Source of the DNA: Astropecten irregularis
Lineage: Eukaryota > Echinodermata > Asteroidea > Paxillosida > Astropectinidae
Length of the DNA stretch: 64,000 bases
NCBI GenBank assembly: GCA_963971285.1
Contig: OZ020261.1
Coordinates: forward strand, 6,699,983 to 6,763,982
Direction: 5' to 3'
In this document: in pieces, positions 43,901 to 54,122 of the stretch
Position numbering within the stretch: the first letter of the stretch is position 1
Layout of the letters: each line of letters begins with the position of its first letter
Program-made: the position numbers and the translations under genes
The notes under the pieces: model-generated
Seen by the model: only the letters and a program-made list of their open reading frames with translations
The model's database searches: none
Told to the model about the DNA's origin: nothing

Positions 43901-46900
43901 AAGCCTAAGCCTAAGCCTAAGCCTCCGTTCCGTAAACGCCCTATGATGTGTACTTGTATTGACCTTTTTTTACAATGTGAATTCATAATTCTCTTTTCTT
44001 TTCACTGGTAACAGGTGTATCTGTACTGGCATTACTATTAGCAGGGTACCTTGGACAGCAGTATCTTCCACCCCCCAAACCGAGGATTATTGGTATAGAC
44101 CTAGGTACAACATACTCATGTGTTGGAGTGTACCATGCTGTGACGGGTGAAGTACAGGTTAGTGAACAACATTTTTCAAAATCATAAATTTTAATAATAG
44201 GGCTCAGCGCTCGAGCTATTTATAGAATACGCCCTTTGTTATGGACAGCTATAGAACTACTCGGATGTTCGGACAAACATCACAACGTTTACGTGTAAAT
44301 TAATGGGGCCACGTGCGACTTGTTTGTCCGAACTTCTGAATGTGACGTCACGAGCGCAGAGCCCTATTGTTCAATATTCCTGCATGACATCAGCCGCTAA
44401 AACAAGTTAGTGAAACACCACCACTACATGCAGTGTGTGTTGAATGGCAAAATAGAAACTGTCATATTACTGTCATTATAACCCACAGCTGGGATTGAAG
44501 TTCATCATGACTTACATGTACTATCCAATAAGTTAAAATACTTGGAGGGTGTAACCCTTTTTCCGTAATGGTTGAATGGCCGTCAACATGGTCAATGGAA
44601 TTCTTTCCATAGATGGGCAATTCCAGCGTAAAGGACATGACAATCACACAGTTTTTGCCTTATTCAGAGGATCACAAAGTAGGATTGGCAGTTTGCAAAC
44701 AATTTTAATTAGGCTTATTAGACGCATTCAACTATCAGTGACATATGTAGTAAATTTTATGTAATTTAATTGAACAGTTGTAGAGAAAATACACTTCTTG
44801 TGACCGTAACGGACATGACACCAAATGCCACTTGGTGTCACATGTCCATTACGGTCACAAGTTTGCCAACTGCCAATCCTACTTTGTGATCCTCTGAATA
44901 AGGCAAACAAAAACTGTGTGATTGTCATGTCCGTTACGCTGGAATTTCCCAGATCTAACCATATCACGGGCAGCAGTCAATATCATACTATTCATTGGTA
45001 TACAATGTACTTGCAGGTGATTGACGTGGATGACCATGATACGATTCCCTCCATGGTGGCCTTTACTCCTGATGGCTCAGACCTAGTGGGACGAAGTGCT
45101 CTCTGCCAAGCTGAACAAAATGCTATCAACACCATCTATGATGCCAAACGATTCATCGGTAAAAGATTCACCCAGGAGAGTCTGGAGAAAGAGGCTACAA
45201 GGTACCCATTCAAGGTAATTACACACACTGTATGTACATTGAAACAGCAAGAGGCTAGTCTTTAAACAAGTCTTTGAATTTTGTGACTTGACAAAGTTGT
45301 TGTCTTAAATCTATATGTTCTGCAATAGCGATCACAATATTTTTTGAAGAGAAAATTTATTCAAATAATCTGCAGTTTGGGTTAAAAAATTCACTACGGT
45401 ATGGCTACAGTACATGTAGCTTTTATACATTGGTTTTTGCCAAAGGAATGCAGATTCATTGGCAAAAATATCAAGAAAGATTCAGTACGGTCATCTGTGA
45501 AACTTCCATTTGAGAAAACAGTGAAAAAAACATTTGTTTAATCGTAGCCTTTTACATTGACTTGCTTTTACCTTCAAATTCTATGTTTGTCATGAAAACA
45601 AAGTTTCATGTTCCCGTTTTGTTCCGTCTCTTGTAGGTCAATCTAGAGAATGGAATGGCCCATTTTAACGTCAACCCTCACAACGCTTCACCTGAGTTCA
45701 TAGGATCCCGTATCATCCTACATCTAAGGATAGCTGCAGAGCGCCACCTAGGGGTGAACGTGGATAAGGTTGTCATGTCAGTCCCTGCCGAGTTTGATGA
45801 GATGCAGAGGAACTACACCAGGAAAGCTGCTCAACTAGCAGGTCAGGCTATGGCTATGTTATAGTACTTGCAATGAGTTTCCCAATAAGGGGGATCTGAT
45901 TGAACGGCTAGAGCTGTGGCTGTTGAAATTGACCAATCAACATCCTCCATCACAATCCAGACGGAATTGTTCTCAAAACAGGTCTGATTGGCTTATGTGC
46001 CACGTTGCATAAAATTTACATGCACGCATGTATCAGACATTCATACATAGTGGCTTGGAGTAGAACAGGTGATACTCAGACTATTAAGTGGAGACAGGAT
46101 TTGTGCTAAAACCACTTTACTATGGACTCTCTTGAGTTGTGTAGCTTAAAAAGAAACGGCTGGTAGTTCTAAGCAGCTGGCTTGTCTGTCTTTGTCAGCT
46201 TTCAAAATCAATAAACACAATATGGTGGCACCTTCTGTCTGGAGAGACAATGGTATGAGTTTGTTTAAGTTCACTCAGTTGCAGAACAGTGTCTATTACT
46301 ATACATCATAAATATGCATGACCTAGAACCGAATCCTAATTGGTCATTTCACCTTTATGTGCCAGTGGATATATTTGCTGATCATCAGCGAGTAGGCCGG
46401 GGAATCTCCGACCCTTCTGCTCTTTGCAGGGGTGATGGTAAACCTAGTCTTGATCCAAGACCGATATTATTGTTTGTCCCGCTCCGACAACACCGATAGA
46501 GGGGGTATATAATCAACAAACTCGCTGGCCTGCAGCCATTGGTACCTGTGCTGCCGCTGGTACGAGTGCCTGCAGTGAATGCACATCGGTCTTGACGCAA
46601 ATCTTAGCGCAGGTGAAGACACCCTGCATGGTATGGGTGCTGAATATGTATCAATTTGATCAATCTTGAATAATCACGCAAGCGCAATAGTGCAGATTGT
46701 TTACCATTTAGTCTGGTCATACGATGGTCGATGCATAGAACACATGTGTTCGGGTAAATTTCGGCAGTCAACTGCTGATTTTTAAACTGAGAAATACACA
46801 AGTTTAACATTGGAAAATGAAATGATAGGACATCATCATAGAGTCGGCCAGATACAAGAGAGAATGAAAGTGCGTTAATACGCTGCGTAGCATATCTTCA

Positions 46901-49900
46901 CAATGGGAGACTTTTGGAGAGTCGGTCTTGAGTCAAAAGTGCATGCGCACGCACGCGCAATACAACGCGTGCATGCTCACAATTGCGCAAGCATGGTTTG
47001 CGCGTGCGCTGCTGACTCAAGACCGACTCTCCAAAAGTCTCCCATTACAACATTGCAAGAACACTCGTTACCAGGCGCATTCATTCGCATAACACTCATA
47101 AGTCATAGCACGCTATTGTATATAAAGCAGGTATTCGAGCTATGCTTAGAATGTCCTCTGAATTTCACAGGTCGTTTGGAGATTTCAGTGCTTCAAGACC
47201 GATATACATTCACAAGAGGCACGTGTACCAGCGGCAGCACAGGTACCAGTGCAGTGGCTGCAGGCCAGCGAGTTCGTTGATTACACATCACCCTCTATTG
47301 GTGTTGTCGGAGGGGGACAAAAGTTAATATCGGTCTTGGATCAAGACTATGGTAAACCCATCCTCAGTATGTTATCAGTTCATGTACTTTGGGGGCATAC
47401 ATGTAGGTGGCAATACAAGTGCATTAGGCACTCACCTCTCACCAATGTGGCCCGGGTTCGATCCCGGCTTGGGTCATATGTGAGTAGAGTTGTGCGTTGG
47501 TTCTCTCCTATGCTACGAGGGTTTTTCTCCGGGTTCTCCGGTTTTCCTCCATCCACAAAAAATCAAACACTTTTGATCTCAGGCTGTGCTCAGTGATCAT
47601 ATATGGGTTGAAGTGTGCGGGCTGCCGTAGGCGCTGCTGTCAACTCGATCACGTTATAGCCGCATCCTCTGCAATTCAGCACCCCAGCTGCGAGTAAGGA
47701 TGATTAGCCTCCCAAATTATATATTATTAAATTACATATACTTAGTGAGCGTCATTCTTTAGGCCACATGACACTCACCGCTTGGATTTTGATATATTAT
47801 CTGTTTTTCTTGTTGCCTTCCTGTAGGTCTAGAGGTGATGCGTATCATCAATGAGCCTACAGCAGCTGCTATGGCATATGGTTTACACAATCATAAAGGT
47901 GTATCAGACATCATAGTCATAGATATGGGCGGAGGTACATTAGACGTCTCATTGCTTAATGTACACGGTGGGATGTTCCAGACCATTGCAATGGCAGGTG
48001 GGTGCAGTAAGACTCTTCTTGTCTTGGTGACATCCATAGAGATACATACTAATAAACTAGAGGGCCGGCTCGGCGAAATTTCTGTGACAACATGGGGATC
48101 GATCCGCCGTTACTGAAATGGGCACTGCGCCGGCGCTTTACTATCGTTGATGTGTACGTACGGCGTAGGCCTTTGTACTGTAGTTAACGCAAGTGCTCTG
48201 TCAGCACAGCATTCCCTGGTACGCATGCGTATACGTAATTCTTGCCCTTGATAGTAATGGCGGCATGGGTCCATGTGATCACAGCGCCACAGTACAGGGG
48301 AGTATTGTGCGTCCGCCCTCTAGTTTATTAGTATGTATCTCTATGGTGACATCATACTTTAATTGGTAGCACATTAATACAAATACATTTCACCATGATA
48401 TCCGCACTTTGGTCACATCACGTCTTGATTATAATGCTAGCTCGATCTTACATGGTTCATCGAGCTAAGAAATTAAACGCCTTCAAAGGGTTCAAAACAG
48501 GGCAGCAAAACTCATCTTCATGGCAAGGAAATCTGATCATGTATCACCTCTCATCAGTCAACTTATAGCTGCATTCACACTGACCTTCGTTCAAGTTCTG
48601 GGGCCAATTTCATAAAACTGTTAAGCACAAAAATTTGCTCAGCACAAAAATGTCTCGCCCAATAAAACAAACCACCATTGAAAATTCCATTTGATAGTCA
48701 TGGTCAGCGAACAACAGCCAAAGGACAATCACAAGGGATACACAACTTGTGGAAATTTGGTTGTTAACCCTGTTTTTATTAAGACAGAAATGTTATGCTT
48801 AGCAAATTTTTGTGCTTAACAGTTTTATGAAATTGGCCCCTGATGATTGACTTCTCAATATTCCAGTCACACATCTCCATTCATCAGACAAAGACTTTTA
48901 TGCTGCAGCACCTAGACTCTGGAATAATCTTCCATTTCACATCCGTCACCTCACCTCACTTACTCATTTCAAAAGATCTTTAAAAATTACATTAATTTTA
49001 GCATTCATGTCATCACTTGTTTTGTAATTTGTAGTTGATAAGTTGTAGTTTAAGTTATGTTTACTTTAAGTCTCTTTTGTAAATGCACAATTGTCTGGAC
49101 TGGGTACAGATTCTGTGTGAAGAATCCAGTAGTCGAGTACTTTTTTCTGAGTACCAAGTACTGCCGAGTACTTTGACTGCCGAGTACCAAGACAGGTCGA
49201 GTACTTTGCCAGTCGAGTACAAGTACTGGTTTCCGAGTACAACTACTTGTGCACCCGAGTACAAGTACGAGTACAAGTACTTATCTTCCAGGGGAAAAAA
49301 CTAACAATTTGCGCTGTAGCGTTTGACTCCATTCTGCACAAATTCTCGGTATTCTTTGAACCCAAATTGAACAATAGTCGATATGGACAACATGCCTACA
49401 GCTGATCTAAAAATGGTGGTCAACACATGTGGCTATGCATTGCAACAGTAATACGTTACAACACATAAACGCCAGGCACGGCGAAGTCTATTTTCCAGAC
49501 TCAACAATTCATAAGCATGTAATTTCTATATGCTAGATTCAATTCGTTGTTAGAATGCTCAGATCCACAAACTTTTAACTGAACAAATCTTTTTTATCGA
49601 GTACTCTTTTTCGAGTACGAGTACGTATACATGCTTGAGTGCAATTTTTGGATGTCGAGTTCCGAGTATTTTGAAGGCCGAGTACAAGTACCAAAGGACG
49701 AGTGCGAGTATTTGGACGTTCGAGTGCGAGTACCGAGTACGAGTACTACATCACTGGAAAAATCTTCTTTAGACATCGCAAAAAGCCTGTCCCGCTTTGC
49801 AAGTCCACTCATTGGAGGGAAAGTGATGATGAGCCAACATCTAGACCAATCAACGTGTTACAATAAATGAACATTAAAATCTTGAGTTATGAATCATAAT

Positions 49901-50834
49901 TTGAGTTTGTATTCTCTCTAAGGATTTGATCAGTTATTACAATTGTATTTCATAAGTCAGTTTCCCTTGTGGTTATTTCACTAATATATTAATTAAAAAG
50001 CCGTATCCTCTTTGAGTGATCCCCCATGTGCCGTTCCCAGGTTGCAGCATTGTTGCGTGTATCATTGAAACGATCCCTGGGTGTGGCGGTGTGTGCGTGG
50101 TTTCATGGCTTCTGACTGCCAAACGAACAAAGATAGTTGACTATTGGGGTCACCACCAACATAGGGCTGGATGGCTCAGTTGGTAGAGCGCCTGTACGGT
50201 ATTCAGGAGGTCGCTGGTTCGAATCCCGCTCCAGTCAATTTTTCTTTGTTCACTTTTCAATTGTATTTCATGGTTGTTTTGTCTTGTAGGTAACAATCAT
50301 CTTGGCGGGCAGGATATTAACCAGCGCCTCATGCAGTACTTCAATGATCTCATCTCTAGGAGATATGGCCAGCCACTCCACAATCCAGAGGATCTTCAAC
50401 GCTTACGTCTCGCTGTCGAGGACATCAAACTAAACCTGACCAACCACGACACCTCTGCCCTGCAGATCACACTAGCGTCATTAGGCAAACACGTGGTCTT
50501 CACAGAAACGCTCTCACGGAAGAAATTTGAGGAATTGAATGAGGATATTTTCCAAAAAGTGCTGCAGCCGGTGCGAATGGTCTTGGAAGATGTAGAGATG
50601 GTCCCTAGTGACATAGATGAGGTGGTGCTCGTTGGTGGCTCAACGCGCATCCCTCGAGTACGTCAGGTTATCGCAGATTTCTTTGGCAAATTGCCAAATG
50701 TGGAAGTGGATCCTGAACTCGCTGTAGCGTATGGAGTTGCATTACAAGCCGGTATTATTGGCGGCATGTGGCCGTTACAAGTCAGTGCAGTAGAAATATA
50801 TAATCGTAAAGTCAGGAAGATTCAGGTTGAATAA
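40973..50834 (+). CDS. HSPA13: HSPA13/STCH, microsomal HSP70-type ATPase (six coding exons)
   Basis: Exons: 40973-40997, 44015-44157, 45017-45214, 45637-45841, 47827-47997, 50290-50834. All introns are GT-AG and the phases fit, giving 428 residues. Residues 8-22 are a hydrophobic signal/anchor ([15 protein letters not shown]). The ATPase core shows phosphate-1 [13 protein letters not shown] (35-47), [12 protein letters not shown] (198-209), phosphate-2 [14 protein letters not shown] (221-234) and the adenosine motif [15 protein letters not shown] (359-373). As in human HSPA13 (471 residues) there is no peptide-binding domain; the shortage against human lies mostly in the variable loop after KLNLT. 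The family acts in the ER/microsomes as an HSP70 ATPase fragment. The introns are full of foldback elements, SINEs and LINE relics. Confidence 0.95.
41211..41414. mobile_element. Hairpin MITE (ATACACGGGTTTACAC), double copy in HSPA13 intron 1
   Basis: Two abutting units, each starting with ATACACGGGTTTACAC and containing CGAGGCAC..CCACGCATGCGC; the second ends GAAGTGTAAACCCGTGTATT. A single intact copy of about 105 bp is at 54016-54121. Confidence 0.75.
41553..42989. mobile_element. 1.44-kb element with ~420-bp terminal inverted repeats, in HSPA13 intron 1
   Basis: The left arm (41553-41975) is almost fully complementary to the right arm (42570-42989); both start ACTGGGGCGCTGAACTCCC. The ~600-bp middle is CpG-rich and contains TGACGTCA (about 42041), a TGACGTCA-like site near 42501 and a GACCAATCAG CCAAT box (about 42530), but no transposase. 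It is a non-autonomous foldback element that might carry promoter activity. Confidence 0.85.
43165..43360. mobile_element. Decayed relative of the 1.44-kb foldback element
   Basis: Shares the arm phrases AACTCCCTTTTT, TTGGGGTTGACAGTCGGTCTAGCGCC and ACATTTTCGGCGAAAGTGC with 41553-42989, with deletions. Ends not defined. Confidence 0.6.
43366..43528. mobile_element. Palindrome of two tRNA-derived SINE heads
   Basis: TTGAAAAGTGAACAAAG at the left end and CTTTTTTCACTTTTCAA at the right enclose two head-to-head SINE parts. Each has the tRNA-like B-box (GGTTCGAATCCCG on the right, its complement on the left). The centre repeats GTACGGTGTTC in both directions. The arms are about 70 bp and nearly perfect. 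Confidence 0.88.
43535..43715. repeat. Interspersed repeat (copy also at about 59200-59385)
   Basis: Shares AGAACAGGACAAAACAAA, GCTCCCGAAGGATTGCCC, AAAAGGAA and CTCTCCAGACTAATTGAATT with the plus-strand stretch near 59235-59375. Possibly a LINE 3' UTR; no coding seen. A small palindrome of ATATAATTGAAATAAATA lies at about 43668-43708. Confidence 0.65.
44614..44951. mobile_element. Inverted-repeat MITE in HSPA13 intron 2
   Basis: Arms of about 90 bp: TGGGCAATTCCAGCGTAA on the left, TTACGCTGGAATTTCCCA on the right, continued by GGACATGACAATCACACAG and its complement. A nested hairpin (about 44800-44862) pairs CTTGTGACCGTAACGGACAT with its complement. No coding capacity. Confidence 0.82.
45425..45520 (+). 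mobile_element. TTAA-MITE fragment in HSPA13 intron 3
   Basis: The phrase TTTTTGCCAAAGGAATGCAG followed by ATTGGCAAAAATATCAAG and GTCATCTGTGAAACTTCC matches the interior of the TTAA-flanked family; both ends are gone. Confidence 0.55.
46425..47375. mobile_element. Foldback element in HSPA13 intron 4
   Basis: Arms of about 190 bp (46425-46605 and 47185-47375) are inverted copies. Shared phrases include CTTGATCCAAGACCGATATT, CACCGATAGAGGG, AACTCGCTGGCCTGCAGCC and GTGCTGCCGCTGGTAC. The middle holds a second, unrelated hairpin MITE (46903-47045). Confidence 0.82.
46903..47045. mobile_element. 143-bp hairpin MITE nested in the intron 4 foldback
   Basis: Ends ATGGGAGACTTTTGGAGAG and CTCTCCAAAAGTCTCCCAT continue to a perfect inverted repeat of about 33 bp through TCGGTCTTGAGTCA. 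The interior is a run of GCATGCGC-type purine/pyrimidine alternations. Confidence 0.88.
47420..47700 (+). mobile_element. SINE with tRNA-like B-box and GGGTTTTTCTCCGGG body
   Basis: Has the B-box-like GGTTCGATCCCGG at about 47456, then GGTTCTCTCCTATGCTACGAGGG and TTTTCTCCGGGTTCTCCGG, a body shared by a widespread invertebrate SINE group. Ends near CTGCGAGTAAGGATGATTAG. Lies just upstream of exon 5. Confidence 0.65.
48027..48353 (-). mobile_element. hAT-type MITE copy 2 in HSPA13 intron 5
   Basis: Element 48035-48345 (311 bp) with ends CATAGAGATACATACT and AGTATGTATCTCTATG, flanked by exact 8-bp GTGACATC (48027-48034, 48346-48353). Same family and same length as 2951-3261 but reversed. Confidence 0.9.
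48354..49030 (+). mobile_element. LINE C-terminal relic in HSPA13 intron 5
   Basis: Plus-strand reading gives [35 protein letters not shown] and, after a nested [30 protein letters not shown], the C-terminal block of CR1/L2-type LINE proteins. It is frameshifted and lacks the RT core. Confidence 0.75.
48600..48840. mobile_element. Palindromic MITE (GGCCAATTTCA family), copy 3, inside the LINE relic
   Basis: The best kept family member: GGGGCCAATTTCATAAAAC and GTTTTATGAAATTGGCCCC ends, and GCACAAAAATTTGCT near both ends. It splits the LINE relic, so it is younger than the LINE. Confidence 0.85.
49118..49764. mobile_element. hAT-like element with many GAGTAC repeats
   Basis: Element 49126-49756 begins CAGTAGTCGAGTAC and ends GTACTACATCACTG. 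The flanks GAAGAATC and GAAAAATC match at 7 of 8 positions, as for a hAT target duplication. Both subterminal regions (49126-49290 and 49598-49750) are arrays of GAGTAC/GAGTACAAGTAC words in both senses, likely transposase binding sites of the parent element. The middle has no clear gene. Confidence 0.78.
50093..50262 (+). mobile_element. tRNA-derived SINE, best tRNA-like head, just before HSPA13 exon 6
   Basis: The head at about 50167-50239 folds like a tRNA: acceptor GGCTGGA pairs with TCCAGTC, D stem GCTC/GAGC, anticodon stem CCTG/CAGG, B-box GGTTCGAATCC. The anticodon loop is non-standard (no T33), so it is a SINE head and not a working tRNA. It ends 27 bp before the exon 6 acceptor, so the exon's polypyrimidine tract lies at the SINE border. 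Confidence 0.82.
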
Positions 50835-51266
50835 TATGGAACATAATGTGGTTTATTTATTGGAGATACAGTGCAAGTTAGGCCGTGTAGCAAATATATG
50901 TAACTGGCTGCGGCTGCAAATTACACATGCCCCTATGACAGCCACTAGCTAGTGGCTGCAGCCGTTCCCATGGACTTGTGTGTTATTCGTAGCCGCAGCC
51001 AGAGATTTGGACATGGCCTTATAATCATTCCAGTAGGTTTACATGTAGGTAACCACTCAGGCTTATCAGACCAAAAAAGTGTACATGTAGTCATCATTGG
51101 TGACACCTTGGCCCAAATTCATGGCTTTGCCCACCAGAGACTTCTACACTCATGAACCTCATCACTTGGTGTCCTAGCTGAGTACAGTAGGCAAGAAATC
51201 CTTGGAGTTAGGAGGGCCTGGCATTTCTATCCTAGTCATTCCTAGCTGGACCTTTCCCCAAAGCTT
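50835..51266. other. HSPA13 downstream region with a short hairpin element
   Basis: Presumed 3' UTR and spacer. A hairpin of the CTCTGGCTGCGG family lies at about 50897-51014 (GGCTGCGGCT and AGCCGCAGCCAGAG). No other gene. Confidence 0.5.
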
Positions 51267-51631
51267 TTAAAGGAAGTATCATAATTTGGTTTTTGTCAAA
51301 GGAGTTCAGATTTATGGGCAAAAATATCAAGGGAGATACAGTCAAAGTCATCTGTGAAAATTTCAGTCCTATACGGTGCCCACTTTTTGAAAAAATCGTG
51401 AAAAACAGCCACAGTATTTCTTAAGTCTTTTCTCTTTTATTTTTGATCTTTTAAAAGATGAAACAGATTTTCAGTTGTTGTTTGACTAATTTCTGGATAA
51501 ATACACCATTTCTGGCAGAACAATTTTAAAGGTATGTTTCAACCACCACCATCTCCTTACCCTGTAAGTTATACGTAAATCTGTGAACATTTCTGTTTTG
51601 GGTTCTTACCAAAGTATGATACTACCTTTAA
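51267..51631. mobile_element. TTAA-flanked MITE, complete copy
   Basis: Element 51271-51627 with TTAA on both sides (51267-51270, 51628-51631). Ends AGGAAGTATCATAATTTGG and CCAAAGTATGATACTACCT. The TTAA target points to the piggyBac or Kolobok groups. No coding. Confidence 0.82.
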
Positions 51632-51770
51632 GCCTAAGTTGAAAAAGATCCTGCTAAAATAAAAATGCCAGGCCCTCCTAACTTCAACCATTTTATATAT
51701 TTCAAGTCAATGTTTTGACTGATGAGCAGTTTGCAGCAGTTTATCACTGGCATTATTAAGCAAGAAATCA

Positions 51771-51945
51771 TTGAAAAGTGAACCAAGAAAAATTGACTGG
51801 AGCAGGATTCAAACCAGCAACCACCAGAATACCGTACAGGCTTTACTAACTGAGCTATTCGGCCCTATGTTGGCAGTGTTCCTAATACCGGGTAGTCAAT
51901 CATCTTTGTTCGCTTGACAGCCAGAAGCCATGAAATTACTCACAC
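51771..51945 (-). mobile_element. tRNA-derived SINE, minus orientation
   Basis: Family copy with a decayed head (B-box complement GGATTCAAACC). It lies head to head with the next copy at 51958. Confidence 0.72.
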
Positions 51946-51957
51946 ACGGTTTACCGT

Positions 51958-52410
51958 TTCTGACTGCCAAATGAACAAAGATTTTGACTATTAGTGACAC
52001 CCCCAACATAGGGCTGCATAGCTCAGTTGGAAGAGCGCCCAGGGCTCAAATTTCGTGGAAAAAAATCACTGGACATCAGGTCTGGTAACTGAAGCATTTT
52101 ACTAGACCTCAACTTTTTTCACAAGACCTGTGGCATTCATGTACTGTACATAGGAAAAGTGTAATTTTATGCAATGTTGTGTCAAAAATCATCAATTTTT
52201 GAACTATTTTATTTGTGCAAGGAAAACAAAATCACTAGACAGCTGGACTAGTGTAGTACACACTTTACTAGACCGACACTGAAATCACTAGACTCTGACT
52301 CGGTCCTCGGTCTAGTAGATATTTCGAGCCCTGGCGCCAGTATGGTATTCCAAGGGTGCCTGATTCAAATCCCGCTAAAGTCAAATTTGCATTGTTCACT
52401 TTCCAATGAC
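51958..52410 (+). mobile_element. tRNA-derived SINE interrupted by a MITE
   Basis: SINE parts: 51958-52039 up to the D arm (GCTCAGTTGGAAGAGCGCC), and 52334-52410 from the anticodon arm to the tail. A 294-bp element lies between them (52040-52333). Confidence 0.78.
52040..52333. mobile_element. MITE (CAGGGCTC ends) inserted in a SINE
   Basis: Ends CAGGGCTCAAATTTCG and CGAGCCCTG; flanks GCGCC on both sides (52035-52039 and 52334-52338), a 5-bp duplication of the tRNA D-arm border. The interior has repeated ACTAGAC words in both senses. Confidence 0.8.
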
Positions 52411-52679
52411 TTATAAGCAAAAAATCCTCAGTTATGTAAACTACAAAGGCACACAACTTGAAATTCCTTCCTAAATAGGATTCTGTTTACACAGAATTTT
52501 TCCAAAACTACACTTGCGGTACTTGGCAGAGCCATTAAATTGGGTTTAGTTTTGATCAGAGAGGCCAAAAACAGCTGGTGCAATTTCCTTTTTTCAGTTT
52601 TTGAAATGTAATTTTCTGACGCTTTTATCCCTATTTATCGTGTACTCTAACTTTAACATGTTTAAAGTAGTCTTTTAAG

Positions 52680-53028
52680 TTAAGGTAATATCATACTTTG
52701 GATTTTGTCAATGAAATATAGATTTCTGTGCAAAAATATTCAAGGTAGACACAATAACAGTTATCTGTGAAAATTTCAGTCCCATATGGTGCCCACGTTT
52801 TGAGAAAACAGTGAAAAACAGCCACAGGATTTCTGAAGTCTTTTCTCTGTTATTTTGTATTAACTGTAAAAGATCAAAAATAATGTTGGTCACTGGTTTT
52901 ACTCTTTTCTGAATAAATACAGCATTTCAGGCAGAAAAATTCACCATCTTTATACCCTGTTAGTTATAAGTAAATCTGTGAAAATGTCTGTTTCGGTATG
53001 CGCTACCAAAGTATGATACTACCTTTGA
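52680..53028. mobile_element. TTAA-flanked MITE, second full copy
   Basis: Element about 52684-53024 with TTAA on the left and a mutated TTGA on the right; ends GGTAATATCATACTTTGG and CCAAAGTATGATACTACC. Close to 51271-51627 in order and length. Confidence 0.8.
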
Positions 53029-54015
53029 ACCCCTTCAGTCCAGGTTTTTTTTTTTTTTGGGGGGGGAGTGCTTGTACCAACCTCATTATGAGCCACTGGT
53101 CAAATCTGGCTATGGGTGCAGGGAGCTTGGCAAATATAAAATAAAATACCGCAGCACAATAACCCAAATTTCAGGTGGACTGTACTCAATGGAATCAGTT
53201 CTGTTCAGAACTGACACATTGGGGTCTGCTCGAGGTATTAAACCGGGTAAATGTAGGTCACAGTGAGTGAATATTATCAAGGACAGTAAAGGTTAATTAA
53301 TCTCTTGTTCCAGACAGTACCCCCATTCAATGTTTCTCAATGGAAATAACAAAGCAATCATGAATGTTCTCACACCATGAGGGGAACTGCTAATAGTGCT
53401 ATAGATGCTTCCCAGGCAGAAGGGGTTTATCATGCACCTCTCAGTGATATCACAACAGTGTAATTAGTCTGGACAATTGACATTTTGAACATACTTGTGC
53501 AATAAAATGTATTGAGTGATCTAGACATATAATCATTGAATTTTTATTTACAAAAAGCGCACTGAGTCTCAGTAATATATACTGTATGTTTATATGCCAT
53601 CAATAAAGTACTGGTTTTATGGTAAAATGAACATAACATCTTCTTACATGTCTTGCGACCTTTCTTTTTAGGCATTGAAAAGTGAACAAAGAAAAACCAC
53701 AAAGGCAATAGGAAAAGGCAGCTGTACTGTTTTGGAAATGTAATGCAATGAAGAAAGAAAGATTCAAGTTCAATTTTTTTTTTCATTGGCATCAGAAGTT
53801 GGAATTAGGGGTGTAATTTTAGCGCTTTCCCCAGACACTGTTTTCCCTATAGCAATTGCCGCTGCAATAGGGTAAGGTTTGCGGTTGCACCACTGTACAA
53901 GAATCTTTCCTATGAATGTGTGGTTCTTAGAAGAAGTGGTAGTGAACATAACATTTCGAACAGTCTGCTCCAGGAGGGTGGCCCAGGAGTGATATTCATG
54001 ATATGACAACCTTTT
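53029..54015. other. Spacer without recognised gene
   Basis: Contains a T-run/G-run at 53047-53067, a 24-bp SINE tail fragment at about 53671, and a minus-strand frame of 79 codons (53770-54009). That frame reads like protein (WATLLEQTVRNVMF, PYPIAAAIAIGKTVSGESAK) but I cannot place it in a family. Confidence 0.4.
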
Positions 54016-54122
54016 TACAATACACAGGTTTACACTTCGGCGGCCATCTTAGCTTTTGATCGCAACTTCAAAACGAGGCACCGTCACGCATGCGCACTTT
54101 TCGAAGTGTAAACCCGTGTATC
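54016..54122. mobile_element. Hairpin MITE (ATACACGGGTTTACAC family), single copy
   Basis: Ends ATACACAGGTTTACACTTCG and CGAAGTGTAAACCCGTGTAT, interior with ACGCATGCGC. About 105 bp. Same family as 41211-41414. Confidence 0.82.

Noticed and set aside
50167-50239. tRNA gene with a clean cloverleaf
   Set aside because: The anticodon loop lacks T33 and its stem has a mismatch. The same sequence with shared flanks and tail recurs at least seven times, so it is a SINE head.
53770-54009. 79-codon minus-strand frame with protein-like composition
   Set aside because: No family resemblance, no clear splice partners, and it ends next to a MITE. I cannot support it as a gene.
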